The position numbers were made by a program, and so were the translations under genes. The notes below the pieces were generated by a model. It was given only the letters and a program-made list of their open reading frames with translations, had not been told where the DNA came from and searched no databases. Below are positions 10,776 through 21,999 of a stretch of DNA of 64,000 nt, piece by piece (the stretch's first letter is position 1; each line of letters opens with the position of its first letter). The stretch comes from Periplaneta americana (taxonomy: Eukaryota; Arthropoda; Insecta; Blattodea; Blattidae): NCBI RefSeq assembly GCF_040183065.1, contig NC_091117.1, forward strand, positions 114,777,226-114,841,225. Direction: 5' to 3'.

Positions 10776-13243
10776 TAGACATCGGATTTTTAGGCACTAA
10801 AAATTGCAGTTTTAGGCGCCTAAAATAAGCTCAAAATTTGTAAAATTAGGCTCTATTTTAATGAAAATAGGCATTTTAGGCACATCGAGGTATCATACTT
10901 ATTTCTTTCACTGAAATTTTTAGTTATACACTAAAATACGCACAAAAAAGTATGTTTAAACATTAAAAAAGAATACTATATTATATTTATAAACAGAGCT
11001 GCACAAATTTAATATATTGAAACTAATGAAATAATGATTATTGATATCAAGATTACTCATTTTAAGTTATTAAAATTCAGTTCCATGCTCAGACTTTATT
11101 ATAATTATCTGCACAGTACACCACCAGAATTTTTTCTAAATTCTCCACAGTTAACCTTTGCCTTTTGTCACTGAGAATCATTTTGAAAGCAGAAAAACTT
11201 CTTTCAACCGAAACTGATGTGAGAGGCGTAAATTTTAAATTAGGTACAATAGAAACATCAATACTTACTGGAACATTTACACTGTCCCCCGATATCACTC
11301 TTGATACTTTTTCCAACAATGAAAATCCTACATTCTTATTTAATACGTTGTCCCACTTATTTTTAACTTTTTTCCCAGTTTCGCCCAAAGCAGAATGTAT
11401 GTTCACTTGAGCTTCCTTTACTATTGCTATTTGGCTACAAAGAGATTGTTTTTCACGTTCTAATTGTTCAATGCTTGCAGGTATGAAAGAAAAGTTTGAT
11501 GTTATGTAGGCAATATCGTTTTTCACTCGTGAGTCATTCAGACAATCTTTCACTGCTTTCACACACGCTGCACTATCAGTTTCAGGTAATTTATCAATAA
11601 CTGTGACCACTTCTTTAAAATACTTAGAATAATACACCACTGACTGAATCCAGGTTCCCCATCGTGTAACAACCGGCTGAGGTGGGAGTGGGATATCTGG
11701 AAAGTTCTCTCTGAATATTGAAATCCTGGATGGGGCTTTACAAAAACATTTTTTTTGTATTAGAAATAAACGAATTGACAAGAGGAAATTCATTCCGGAT
11801 TGTTTCAGAAACCCTATGAAGGCCATGTGCTAGACAGGTTACATGCGTGAGGTTAGGATGAAATGTTTTAAGAAGTGGAGCTGCAGCAACCATGTATGAG
11901 GCAGCATCAGTACAAAACAACTGAACTTTAGAATCGTCTATATTACCTGAGTATAAAGACTGTAGGCCTTTATTTACAAAATAAACAATGGCTTGGCTAT
12001 TCACTTTCGAAAGTTACTTAACACATACGAGGTGTGGAATCGAAGGTCCATCAGGACTAAGTTTCCCTACTACCATATTTGCTATATACCTATTCATAGG
12101 ATCTGAGGTTTCATCCACAGAGACCCATATGTAAGAATCACCTATATCCTCCCGAATGGAAGCGAAAGTTTCATTGTATATTCTGTCTAAGTAATTTTTT
12201 CTTAGGGTCGACTTAGGGTGTAATGGTCTTAAAAAAAATTATACCTCAGGATAGCTCAGTCAATGTATAAATATTATAGGCCTACTCATTAAAATTAATA
12301 GAATTTATATATTTCAACTATTGTTACATACCTGTTTGCTACAAATCTTGCAGAATATTATTTTTCCATCATAAGTGAATTCTGAATATTCTGTTAGCCA
12401 TTGCCGGATCAATGTAGATTTTGCACTTATATTTTTCGGCATTATCGCGTTAAACTTCACAGGAAAACGTCCTACCGCTCAAAACTTCTCAATACAAATA
12501 AGGTGAGGGAAAGAGCAACTGTTAACGAGCATTCAAATGAACCGTTGTTATTGAGATTCAATTGGACAAAAATACAAAGTTCCACTTATTGTTGCATTTC
12601 CTGGTAGTGTTAACACTAGGAGGGCCATTCTTTTAAATATTTTGTAACGGTTTACCCTACTAATTCGCAGTTTTACAACTTTTCATAAACATTTCAAAAA
12701 CACTCTTTCTCCAAAAATTGTGATTTTATGACACTCTGAAGGGCAGTACAGCTAATCGGTTTCAGACCGAAAACAGTCATTTTTATAGTATAGTATATCT
12801 CTGAATCGGTAGCAGCACATGTTGTGATTGTTGCCTGCTTCAAAACTAAGGTTGGTTCTTTGTCGGCATTTATGCCTCCAAACATGTTAAATTCGGTGAA
12901 ATCTATTGCGAGTGTCGTGAGATTCAAAACATTTTGTTTCCTTTATCAATGGTTTCATGGCCGGTGTGAAGCAAACTTTCCACTTTTTAAATGCCTTAAA
13001 TTTCGCAGTGAATGCATGTATAAATTATAAAAAGTAAGAGTAAAATGTGAAACTTTACAGTGAGTTAGGCATTTTTAGGCGAATATTAACAAATTAGACT
13101 CTAATAACCGTTTTAGGGCATTTTAGGGCACTATAAAACTCTTTGAATACCTTTCAATTTCCATGAAACACAAATATTAATAATTATTTTTACTTTTCTC
13201 CTAAAGAAACAAAATAGGCATTTGCTCTAGAATCCGATGTCTG
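10776..13243 (-). mobile_element. hAT transposon nested in the Harbinger-type element
   Basis: Terminal inverted repeats TAGACATCGGATT (left) and CAGACATCGGATT (right, inverted) differ only at the first base. They are flanked by a perfect 8-bp target duplication GACATCAT at 10768-10775 and 13244-13251. The element is 2,468 bp and its transposase is read on the reverse strand. Subterminal TTTTAGGC/GCCTAAAA words occur at both ends. The length, 8-bp duplication and protein all agree with the hAT superfamily. Confidence 0.93.
11089..12442 (-). pseudogene. hAT transposase related to CGGBP1-like proteins, broken
   Basis: Read on the reverse strand. An N-terminal exon (12442-12332) encodes a BED-like zinc-binding segment with TYDGKIIFCKICSKQ and ends at a GTATGT donor. 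After a gap with no clear match, TLRKNYLDRIYNETFASIR and WVSVDETSDPMNRYI (a catalytic-core block) follow to 12014. The middle part has CTDAASYMVAAAPLL and HPNLTHVTCLAHGLHRV. The end has SVERSFSAFKMILSDKR and NLEKILVVYC, the hAT dimerisation region. Lesions: a TAA at 12014-12016, a one-base frameshift near 11737-11757 just before KAPSR, and apparent loss of the segment between the BED exon and the catalytic region. Known relatives bind DNA and catalyse cut-and-paste transposition. This copy cannot. Confidence 0.85.
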
Positions 13244-13251
13244 GACATCAT

Positions 13252-13437
13252 ATATCCAACGTCCAAAAGAGAAAAGTGATGCCCTAACCTCAAAGCGAGA
13301 ACTGTATTATTTTGCATTGGATGCAGTCAGTTCCGTGGGTTAGCAGATAAGCACGGAATTTCTAAGATATCAGTGTGCAAAAGTGCGCACAGGACAGTTG
13401 ATGTTGTTAAAAGAGTTAAATTCGGGGCAGGTTTTTG
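13252..13437 (+). pseudogene. Harbinger transposase-like fragment downstream of the hAT insertion
   Basis: Two overlapping forward frames give ALTSKRELYYFALDAVSSVG and then LADKHGISKISVCKSAHRT. Together these correspond to the Harbinger pattern of a helix with QLLxALRFxATG followed by DxHGISKPSVCRxVHRV, i.e. the helix-turn-helix before the catalytic core. A TAG stop separates the two, so a frameshift has occurred near 13340. This fragment continues the piece that ends at the hAT target duplication. Confidence 0.6.
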
Positions 13438-14073
13438 AACACCAAAATGTTATTTACTAGCACAGAATTTTTATGCTGCTGATGGGATCACTAATGTTTG
13501 TGAGGTTTAGGGATGAAACATTAATTAATACTGATGGATCAACACAAAAATTAACCTGATTTTGTGTTTAGACATTGTAATTATTTTATCAATTGCAATC
13601 TGTTATTTACTTATTTGACTGAATTTTGTGCTAACTTTGGTCATTTAAGTAATAGACGTATTGGTATACTCGACCAATCACATCACATGAAACTCCATTG
13701 TCGCCAATATATAAAAATCTAAATACTTTTAATTTTTTAAACAATATTTTATATTTTCTGTTGGTGAAATATGAATCAGCAAGCTTAGAATAATCTATTT
13801 TAGTACAAAATATAAACATATGTATCGATAGTAGTAAAAATACAGCGAGTTTAGCTCTGCTCCTTAGCGATTTTTGTAAACTGTCGTTGGCGATATTGTG
13901 TAACCAATAATGCGTATTTGTAAATTTCTTTAGCTGATTTTGTAAAGTTCGTCAGACTTTACAAACTAATAAAATAGCATTGTGAAACACAATTTACAAG
14001 CATTTGTAATCTTTTACTTGTTATTTGTAAATTGTTAATTTGTAATTTGTAAGGATTGTGAAACGGGCCCCTG

Positions 14074-14961
14074 GATCCTTTGATTTTTCCTTGGAATAAA
14101 CAAGTGGTGCAACTCAGCGCCTCTAGATCCGTAACGCTCAGGTTGCGGGCTCACGCTACGCGCCGATGTTGCGAAGTATCGTTCGCTGTCCAGATAGGAT
14201 CGCAGCGCAGTTGCGCTGCGATGTTCTGTTGCAAGTCTGGACGCACCTTTAAACATCCAATTCAATTTATTAAGCCATTAAATCAGGCGCGGCTCGTCTT
14301 AGGTAAACTGAACCCCCCGTCTCTTGAAGCCACTCTGGGGTTCATTCTCAGACGTGACCCAGCTAGATCTTTTAAAACAACCTGCGGCAGTGGGAATACG
14401 CTAAGAAATAGAGGAAAAGTGTGTTTAAAAACGCTATTGTCGCCAATGGCGTTATAGTTACTTACCGGTTGTCGCCAACGAAAGCTGTGGCTACAACCAG
14501 GGGGATGCAGCAAGGATTTGATGAGTTACAACTTGAAATTGAGAGACATCTACCGATGTTTGTAAGCAAAAAGTCCTCGTTCCTTCAATAATTCATCAAT
14601 AGATGGCAAACAAATCGACAAATCGAATTCTGCGTCGATGTTTTGCGTATGTGTTTTCATTCCTATTTCAACGTGGTTTGGGTAATATTACTGAGAAGTT
14701 TTGTGCTACACGTGTTTTCTTCTATTGAGGTAAGATGATATTTACGTACTTATTTTGCAAATGGAAATGTATTATCTGAGATTATAAATGAAACATAATG
14801 AGCACTTATTTTGTTTTTTTTTTATGTATTTATGTATTCGTGTCTTTTGTTAACGTGTATTACATGTGTTCACCTATGCTATTCTGGGAAGGAGGTGATA
14901 TTTATTTACTTATTATTTTACAAATGATGATTTAATTAATTGCTGAAATTATAAATATAAG

Positions 14962-14965
<4 letters not shown>
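14074..14965. other. no recognised gene; relatively GC-rich start
   Basis: The first 400 bases are less AT-rich than their surroundings and hold open frames on both strands (for example 14080-14457 forward) with no recognisable domain. Codon composition looks arbitrary. The rest is AT-rich. Confidence 0.45.
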
Positions 14966-15043
<78 letters not shown>

Positions 15044-15049
15044 TTATTC

Positions 15050-15120
<71 letters not shown>
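14966..15120. repeat. compound (AAT)n/(ATT)n microsatellite
   Basis: About 38 bases of AAT units switch to ATT units at about 15004 and run to 15120, interrupted only by CTTATTCTTATT near 15042. The switch makes the first part self-complementary to the second, so it can fold as a hairpin. Poly-Asn and poly-Tyr frames here are spurious. Confidence 0.9.
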
Positions 15121-15326
15121 GTGATGTAGTTTTAACACATTGTGATTGAAGTTATTGTGAAGTGACATGATTGATACCTTTCAAGCAAACAATGCAAGAA
15201 TTAAATACATAATATGTTTAATTAATTGATTAACATAATATGTATTTATTATTTAATTACTTATTAGGGATGTAAGTAAAATCACTGTAGTGTTGTTTAT
15301 CATTCCAGCATATCCCAGAAAACCAG

Positions 15327-15416
15327 GGTAAAAACTTGCTGTGTGCCTGGTTGTCTGAGGTCAAATAGAAGGGATCCGGACTTATCATTTTTCCACTTCC
15401 CGAAAACTGTTGAGAG
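15327..15416 (+). CDS. P-like transposase exon: first half of THAP zinc finger
   Basis: The frame encodes KTCCVPGCLRSNRRDPDLSF followed by FHFPKTVE. This is the Cys-x-Val-Pro-Gly-Cys and FHFP part of the C2CH THAP module. The exon ends at GAG before the donor GTAAGTAA (15417). An upstream acceptor-like CCAG sits at 15323-15326, so the start may lie in an earlier exon. Confidence 0.7.
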
Positions 15417-16415
15417 GTAAGTAATATTGTTTACTTAATCTATATTTGTACCTACAGAGAGTAATACAACAATGTTTTTTTTAGGCGAGTCCTTTTTTGT
15501 ATGCTAAAACCTAACCTAACATTTAAGCACGTGATTAGCTGTGCAATATTGCAATAGCCAAACATATTTTATGATAATAATAATAATATTAATAGTAGTT
15601 GCCCAGATCAGCTACACCAAATAAAGTGCAATCTTCTATTGCTTCACAGGTTTCTGTGAGATTTATACAGTATAATGTAAAACACGTCGTTTTAGTTTGC
15701 AGCCACAAATACTTTCAGCATAAAAATCGTTTAATCCTTACCTGTACGGTATATTCTAATACATTGTTATAGCCCGTCTCTCCACTTCTTACCAGTATAA
15801 CACTAGAGAGTTTAAGGACGCAATACTAGAGAAATAGAGAATTTCCCTAGTAACATAATTAAGTCTGGCCTCTCACATGTTATGTTGGTAATACATTAGT
15901 AACATTGTAACAAATACGGGAGGAGCTACAACAATACATAAGTATAAAGAGATGTCATAGGATTTTTATTTTGAAATTATTTGTGAGTGGAAAGTAAAAA
16001 CACATGTTTATGACTATATAAATCATACAGAATCCAGTGAAACAAGAGGAAACTGTGTCTCTTTTGGTGTAGCTTTTCAGGAAAAATACCATATTTAATA
16101 TAAAAAAGGATCAAAAGAAAAGGTTCTTATTTAGTACTGTCACTAGACAACCCTACTTGAAATGAAAGTATCTGAGAATGCGCAACAGTCATTTTGCATT
16201 TGCATGTACAAACTTGGACTACTCCCGTTTCACAAATTGTTGTTGAAAACAAAGCCGGTATTGTCAAAAATGCCTAGAAATTCTACAAAGTAACTTCTTA
16301 ATTGCATATTTTGCTAGTAACATAATCATAGATCTAGAAAGAGAGTCGATCTGTATGATACACGAACTTAGAGTTTCGAACAGTATCATAAAATTCGTAG
16401 TTCTTAAATGCCCCA

Positions 16416-16418
<3 letters not shown>

Positions 16419-16464
<46 letters not shown>
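16419..16464. repeat. (TA)n microsatellite in intron 1 of the P-like gene
   Basis: About 23 uninterrupted TA units, 80 bases upstream of the exon-2 acceptor. Confidence 0.9.
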
Positions 16465-16467
<3 letters not shown>

Positions 16468-16541
16468 CCAAGGTTGTATGATACTAGAGTAGGCCTATTC
16501 TATTTACTGGTAATTCTAATTAATATTTCTACATTTTACAG

Positions 16542-18199
16542 GGCTGTACATTGGGCAGAAAGTATAGGTGTACCCTATACTGAACATACTGCTAGGACAC
16601 TGTTCAACAGAGTAGTATGCAGTCGTCACTTTTCAGAGACTGATTTTAAAACAAAAGAGAGAAAAGGTCTCAACTGGTCGGCAGTTCCATCTTTGGATGA
16701 ATCAATCACAAGCACACATTCAGACTCACAACCGAATTACCCTTCATCCGCACAACTTTCTTATCCTTCATCCATTCTGTCAACTATACGACTTTTACCA
16801 GAAAATGAACCTACCCAATTGTCTCCTCAAAAAGACTTCAAATTCGTACAACCCTCAAAAACCTAACAAAGAAAATCCACAGGCCTGTGTCCCTCCTCCT
16901 TTGCCAAAGAACACATTCCAGTCCCACCAACAGCAGACAACACATTTTCAATGACAGAACACTCTTCTCCCATTGACTCTGTTAATGAAAATGCTTGTGG
17001 TGGAGAACATGAGAGCTTCAGCGTTCCATGCTCTACCCCAAAACGCAGAGTGAGACGCTCTATTATAAAAGATATTAATTTGGCAAAGGTTAAAGATTTG
17101 ACACCGAGGAAAAGAAAATTATATACTAAAATTCGGAACAGTGAGAGCGAGCTTTGCAGGTTGCGAAGGAAGTTGAAACAAACAAAGGTGAAAGAGGCTT
17201 CTGATCACTCCGATCTCTCTGATCTGAGTCGATTGGTGAAGTCTCTTTCATCTTTAACTCAGGATGCTAGGAGATTATTAGCCGGCATCATTCGCAACTC
17301 AAAATACAAAGCCATGGGCAGAAGATGGACTCGAGATGAGAAGGTGGTGTCTCTGTCCCTTTATGAAAGGAGTCCCAAGTCCTATGCCTTCCTTCGCTCC
17401 CTCTACCCTCTCCCATCCAAACGATCCTTGCAGTATGTCCTCAATGCTGTTCACTTTGGGACTGGTATTAATGCGAATGTGTTTAAAGCCCTCAAAGACA
17501 CTGTGCAGAAAATGTCTGATGAAGATCGCGTATGTTCTCTCTTGTTTGACGAAATGTCAATCAGGGAGAACTTGCATTATAATCAGAAATTGGACCGCAT
17601 CGATGGCTTTGAGGATCATGGATCCGGGGTAAGGACTAACTTGCGTGCTAACCATGCCCTTGTTTTCATGGTCCGGGGTCTACGAAAAAAGTGGAAGCAA
17701 CCAGTAGCTTACTACTTGAATCGTGGAAGCACTAGCTCAGAGTTCCTTAGAAAATTCTTGTTCGAAGTTCTTGGTGCCTGTCAGGATGCTGGCCTGAAGG
17801 TTGTTGCTACTGTGTGTGACATGGGATCCAACAATACCAAGACAATGAGAATGCTGGGTGTTTCTGAAGAGAAACCATTCTTCATTTTCAACGAACAAGA
17901 AATTGCAGTATTGTACGACCCTCCTCACCTCCTAAAATGCACCCGAAACCTCTTCAGAAAGTACCATGTGAAGAATGTGTGCTGTGTTATTGATGACAAT
18001 GGTGAGGGTGTTGGTACAGCTAAGTGGGATGACATAGTGAAGCTGTATGAACATGACAAAAGATGTGTATACCGCCTGCTTCCCCGAATAACAGACAGCC
18101 ATATGAACACTGCGGGGCAGAGTTCTATGAAGGTCAACTTGGCTGCTCAACTCATGAGCAGCTCTGTAGCAGCAGGCATTAATCTGCTTATGGTTGCTG
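16542..18199 (+). CDS. P-like transposase exon: rest of THAP finger, linker, coiled coil, catalytic core
   Basis: The acceptor TTTTACAG (ends 16541) joins in phase to AVHWAESIGVP and VVCSRHFSETDF, completing the THAP C..H ligands. AVPSL closes the module. One frame then runs to 18199 except for TAA at 16864-16866. After it come a basic region (TPKRRVRRSI), a heptad-like segment near 17110-17190, then YAFLRSLYPLPSKRSL and LLFDEMSIRENLHYNQKLDR. VYYLN-type strand, VCDMGSNNTKTM and YDPPHLLKCTRNLF follow. The donor GTAAATAA gives a phase-1 splice. If it is not used, translation stops two codons later at 18205-18207. Confidence 0.8.
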
Positions 18200-19439
18200 G
18201 TAAATAAAAGTATATATGTGTGGTTTGCATACTCTTATTCTGTACTACTATAATAATTGTTTACGGTTGTATTAGTATTAGGGGTGGATTATTTTGCTGC
18301 TCCTTTAACAAAAAGGCGAATACCATATTACTGTTTTCATTTAGCATGTCATTGTTTCAGTTTGTTGTCTTGTGAAATTACAGAAGTAAGTCATAAATAA
18401 ACATTCTTCGACATAAATATCTCATTACCTCACAATAAACATCGTACTTTGCTGAGAAAAATGCGTTTAAAAATAGTTTATAATCTTGAACACTTGCATA
18501 ATATACGAATTTAAACTATTTTTACTTACAAATGGCTTTTAAGGAACCTGCTGGTTCATTGCCGCTCTCACATAAGCCCAAGATTAATCCAGTCTCTATC
18601 ATCATATCCCACCTCCCTCAAATCCATTTTAATATTATCCTCCCATCCACATCCCGGCCTCCGCAAAGGTATTTTTCCCTTCGACCTCCCAACTAACACT
18701 ATATGCATTTCTGGATTCGCTCATACATGCTACATGCCCTGCCCATCTCAAACGTCTGGATTTAATGTTCCTAATTATCTCAGGTGAAGAATACAATGCG
18801 TGCAGGTCTGCGTTGTGTAACTTTCTCCATTCTCCTGTAACTTCATCCCTCTTAGCCCCAAATATTTTCCTAAGAACACAATTATTACATTGCTAAATAT
18901 TCACCAAAATTATTCTAGAATTTCATTTAGGTTTGAACCTATTTCATGAGTGATAAAATTTGGAAACATTGGTACCAGTAATGTTTCAGCAAGGCCTTGG
19001 AAAATTTATCGGTTTAAAAGAATTTCTAACACCAAACTAGTAATGTAAATGTAATGAAGTGCCATTAATTAGAAACCATAAGATTTTGACTTCACTTCAA
19101 TATTATGGTAGTTAGTGATAAAAAATGTTAGTTGTAGATTCCACATCATTTTGCTGCATGCTCATGACTGCCCTTAAACAGTGTGGAGAAATGTTGCAAC
19201 TTGCTTTGTCTTTGATTTTGAACTATGGCTACCATATTAATAGTTTTCGTTGTTCTCTGTCATGACCAGTTGCCTAAAGTGTGGTTATATGAGAGTAAAT
19301 TAATTTGAATAGAGAGAGAAGAAATTTGCTGCTTTAGGTTATGGCCCTTGTTGGCTATTTTTAGATCTACCCTTGATTGGCATATACTTACAGTATAACC
19401 CAACTTCACAATTTATGCTCTTCATGTTTAATGTTTCAG
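18200..19439 (+). other. intron of P-like gene containing a LINE fragment
   Basis: The donor is GTAAAT after GTTGCTG and the acceptor is ATGTTTCAG before GACTCCTGG. Splicing keeps the frame (phase 1) and joins LLMVAG to LLEDRSIYTSAF. The intron holds a reverse-strand 3' fragment of the RTE-type LINE at 18532-18880. Retention would truncate the protein before the third catalytic residue. Confidence 0.75.
18532..18880 (-). mobile_element. RTE-type LINE 3' fragment
   Basis: It begins GGCTTTTAAGGAACCTGCTG on the plus strand and follows the 3' end of the LINE at 38991-41055 through GATTCGCTCATACATGCTAC and CATCTCAAACGTCTGGATTT, with a short deletion near 18585. On the reverse strand this encodes the C-terminal region of the LINE protein. 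It lies in an intron of the P-like gene and shows the usual 3' anchored truncation. Confidence 0.8.
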
Positions 19440-20383
19440 GACTCCTGGAAGATAGGTCGATATACACATCTGCTTTTGTCACTGAGGTTGATACCCTGTT
19501 CGATAGTTTCAATGGTGTCACAGTATATCCTCAACATGGTAAGGATCTGCGCTGTAGACTTAGCAGTACCAGCAAACATTTAGAATATTGGAAAAAGGCT
19601 GCTCCTATGGTCAGAAACTGGGAATTTTTCAACGAGGAAACCAAACGCCGCATCTCTCCACCACCTTCTCAAGATGGCTGGATCACTAGCATAAATGGTA
19701 TCCAGCATGTTTGGAAGAGGGTGAGTGAGAAGGAGAAGTTTGAGTATCTCGAGACTCGAAGTCTGAATCAGGATCCTCTAGAAAACACATTTGGGGCTAT
19801 TCGCTTGCACTGCGGTGCCAATGATAACCCAACTGTGGGACAGTTTGTAAATGCCCTAAAGACTGTTATCATCAATGGACTTGCATTTAGAGGCCTTCAT
19901 GGCAGTAATTGTGAGCAGGATGATGATAGCACTCTTTTGGACAATTTAAACTCCTTTCTGAGTGAACCTGATGCTTCAGTCCCTGATCCATCTAGAAGTC
20001 AGGACATTGAGACAGCCACCTTCGAAATTCCTGATTATGTCATTCACAATATACAGCAGGAGGTAGATGCTGCTGTAGAGAATAATAATGTGGGAATTTT
20101 TCCGGTGTCGTATGTCAGTGGCTTCATTGCCAAGAAGCTCCTTGGTTGGGAATGTGATGCATGCAAGCATTGTCTTGTATCTGAGGAGTTGTTACCATGT
20201 CATACATCCATATTTTTTAAAGAACACAGAGCTGGACAACAGTCTCTCGTCTACCCTTCTGTTAAGCTGGTAAAGACTGTTGGATTTTGTGCAGTTCTTT
20301 TAAAGAATTGGATGAAAGATCATGCTTACTCAGATAGGATTGAAAGATGTATCACATCTGTTATCAGGGAGGCTACTGACTGA
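19440..20383 (+). CDS. P-like transposase exon: catalytic glutamate and C-terminal domain
   Basis: Continues the frame after the intron. FVTEVDTLFDSFNGV is followed by the helix-rich part, then DPLENTFGAIRLHCGANDNP with the catalytic glutamate, and the family-typical SYVSGFIAKKL, ECDACKHCL and LVYPSVKLVKTVGF. The frame stops at TGA 20381-20383 (VIREATD). The expected basic tail follows in another frame and ends QNLQHR at 20552, so the natural terminus has been lost by one nonsense change plus a frameshift. Confidence 0.8.
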
Positions 20384-20552
20384 ATGGATCAGGACCACTG
20401 GTTGTTCTCTTCACTACGAACAAATAGTCAATGGCATTGTGACAGGAGTCACAAAAATATCTATTCGTTGGTTGTGCAAGAAAACAAACCAGTCTATGGC
20501 TAAAGTAGGGCAGATGTCGAAGAAAAAAGTCCAGAATCTGCAGCATAGGTAG

Positions 20553-21999
20553 ATATGAAAGTAATACCACTTCATTTGTCATGTCAGGAGTTGCCTAAAC
20601 TTTAAATGAACAGCATGCCCATTAACCGTGTAATCAGCTGCAGGTCCTTAGTGCCAAAGCTAGGTTTCCTCAGGGTTGTTCGATTTCCTTGTCATCATTC
20701 CACTATTGCTTATCATCGTTAGTTAATTGGATGTAAGTGAATGTGAAGATTAGTTTGTGGATAAGTTCTGATTAACCTGTGCAGTTGAGTCTGTGAGAAA
20801 CTAAAGTCAACAATGAATTGAGTCATAAGAGATGGCCATAAGTAATAGTTGTGAGTATAAACGCAAATGCTTGATGGCACCAGTGTTACAACAATCAACA
20901 TAGGGCCTAGGAATCCGTTGTTTGGTGTGAATGAAGGTTTACACTTACTTCGGCCCTAAGAGGCATGGTCACTGGTCCTGCACGAGTGAAGGTTCGTGCT
21001 AACTTCGGGCGCCAGGTGGCCTTTGGCCCAACATGGGAACCTTGCTGCCAATCTTTCTCTACCACTCCACCACCAATATCTTTCGACTATGCTGTATGGC
21101 CATCCATATGATATCTTATACAATTGGGCAAAAAGAGCAGTGTTGCTTCTCTGAGAGAAGTCTTCAAAGATTGAATTTACAACTTTTGCTTTATAGTATC
21201 ACGTCCACACCGTACTCCTTAGTTTGGCAAAACTTGAAAGTTTAGATAAGTGGTATTATTTTCGTACAGGCCTTCGTTCCAGTTGAGATCAGTTCGCACA
21301 GCTCTGAATTGTGTTAGAATTGAATAGTCGCCCAGAATTAGGTTGTAATCAGGACATATGAAATTCTTAAAAATATGAAGAAAACCCCATTGTACTGTAC
21401 ATACTTTTAATTTTTGAAAGCAAAGTTGACAATCAGACATGACATCTGTGCTGATTTTAATACGAGTACAAGCATTACACATAGCACATCATTAACAACC
21501 ATTATTCACGAAAAAGTCAACTTATGAGAAATGAGGGTTACAACGTTATTCTGGGTGAATATTTAATTTACTGACATACTGTTAGCAGTATTTTTTGTAT
21601 GAATCTTGGTATGGGACATTTACTTTCTGCCTGTAAGTTAAATAACTTACCTCAAAACTTATTTGTTTGTTGAGAATCACGTATATTTAACTTTATTAAA
21701 AACCTATTGAGTGATTAAATATGTAAATAGATTTGATACCTTTCTTTATATGTTTTACAAAAAATAGCGCACTAGATTTTACAATTTCATTAAACAGCAC
21801 TTCTATGCTGTTACTGCTGTATATATAGTATCTGTGTTACTTCACTGCTTTTACTGTAGAACTTCTGTTATGTATAATTTTCATCATATTTCTATTTTTC
21901 TTCATTTAATCTACATATATTTTGTGAAGTAATAAGTATAACAGTATGTGTATGTATTTTGTCTTAATTGTACAACATGCCATATCATTTTCCTTAATA
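20553..21999. other. no recognised gene
   Basis: AT-rich sequence with short frames. If the P-like element has a right terminus it should lie here, but I found no inverted match to sequence upstream of 15327. Confidence 0.45.

Larger units (their letters stand above)
10088..14070 (+). mobile_element. PIF/Harbinger-type DNA transposon carrying two nested insertions
   Basis: The ends are inverted repeats: GGGCCTGTTTCACAAT on the left and, read inverted, GGGCCCGTTTCACAAT on the right. Both are followed by about 200 bases rich in TTTGTAAA/TTTACAA words. A 3-bp direct repeat CTG flanks the ends (10085-10087 and 14071-14073), matching the 3-bp target duplication of PIF/Harbinger elements. Inside are fragments of a HARBI1-like transposase. 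Removing a 150-bp MITE and a 2,468-bp hAT element plus their target copies leaves about 1.35 kb, too short for an autonomous Harbinger, so the host element was already internally deleted. A related unoccupied site near 7536-7580 supports the boundaries. Confidence 0.8.
15327..20552 (+). pseudogene. P-element-like (THAP9-type) transposase gene, spliced, lightly damaged
   Basis: Order along the gene: a THAP zinc finger split by a 1.1-kb intron, a proline/serine linker, a basic and coiled-coil segment, the RNase H-like transposase core with a GTP-binding insert, and a C-terminal tail. Candidate catalytic residues are all present: Asp in LLFDEMSI (17548-17550), Asp in VCDMGSNN (17818-17820) and Glu in DPLENTFG (19781-19783). 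Proteins of this family bind terminal repeats through the THAP finger and catalyse cut-and-paste transposition with GTP as cofactor; THAP9 is the vertebrate relative. Lesions seen: TAA at 16864-16866 in the linker, TGA at 20381-20383, and a frameshift before a matching tail (SIRWLCKKTNQSMAKVGQMS) at about 20410-20552. The first methionine is not in the THAP exon, so a further upstream exon or a lost start is likely. I found no terminal inverted repeats. Confidence 0.85.

Noticed and set aside
14080-14457. 125-codon forward frame
   Set aside because: No recognisable domain, composition typical of chance open frames in a GC-richer patch, and an overlapping reverse frame is equally open.
14932-15168. 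Poly-Asn/poly-Tyr open frames
   Set aside because: Products of the AAT/ATT microsatellite.
16848-16880. Small intron that would remove the TAA at 16864 from the P-like gene
   Set aside because: The only available GT..AG pair would give an intron of about 33 bases with a poor donor, too short for insect splicing. A genuine nonsense codon is more likely.
14500-21100. Terminal inverted repeats for the first P-like gene
   Set aside because: Visual search upstream of 15327 and downstream of 20552 found no convincing inverted pair, including no match to CACGGCCGACTTGATG.
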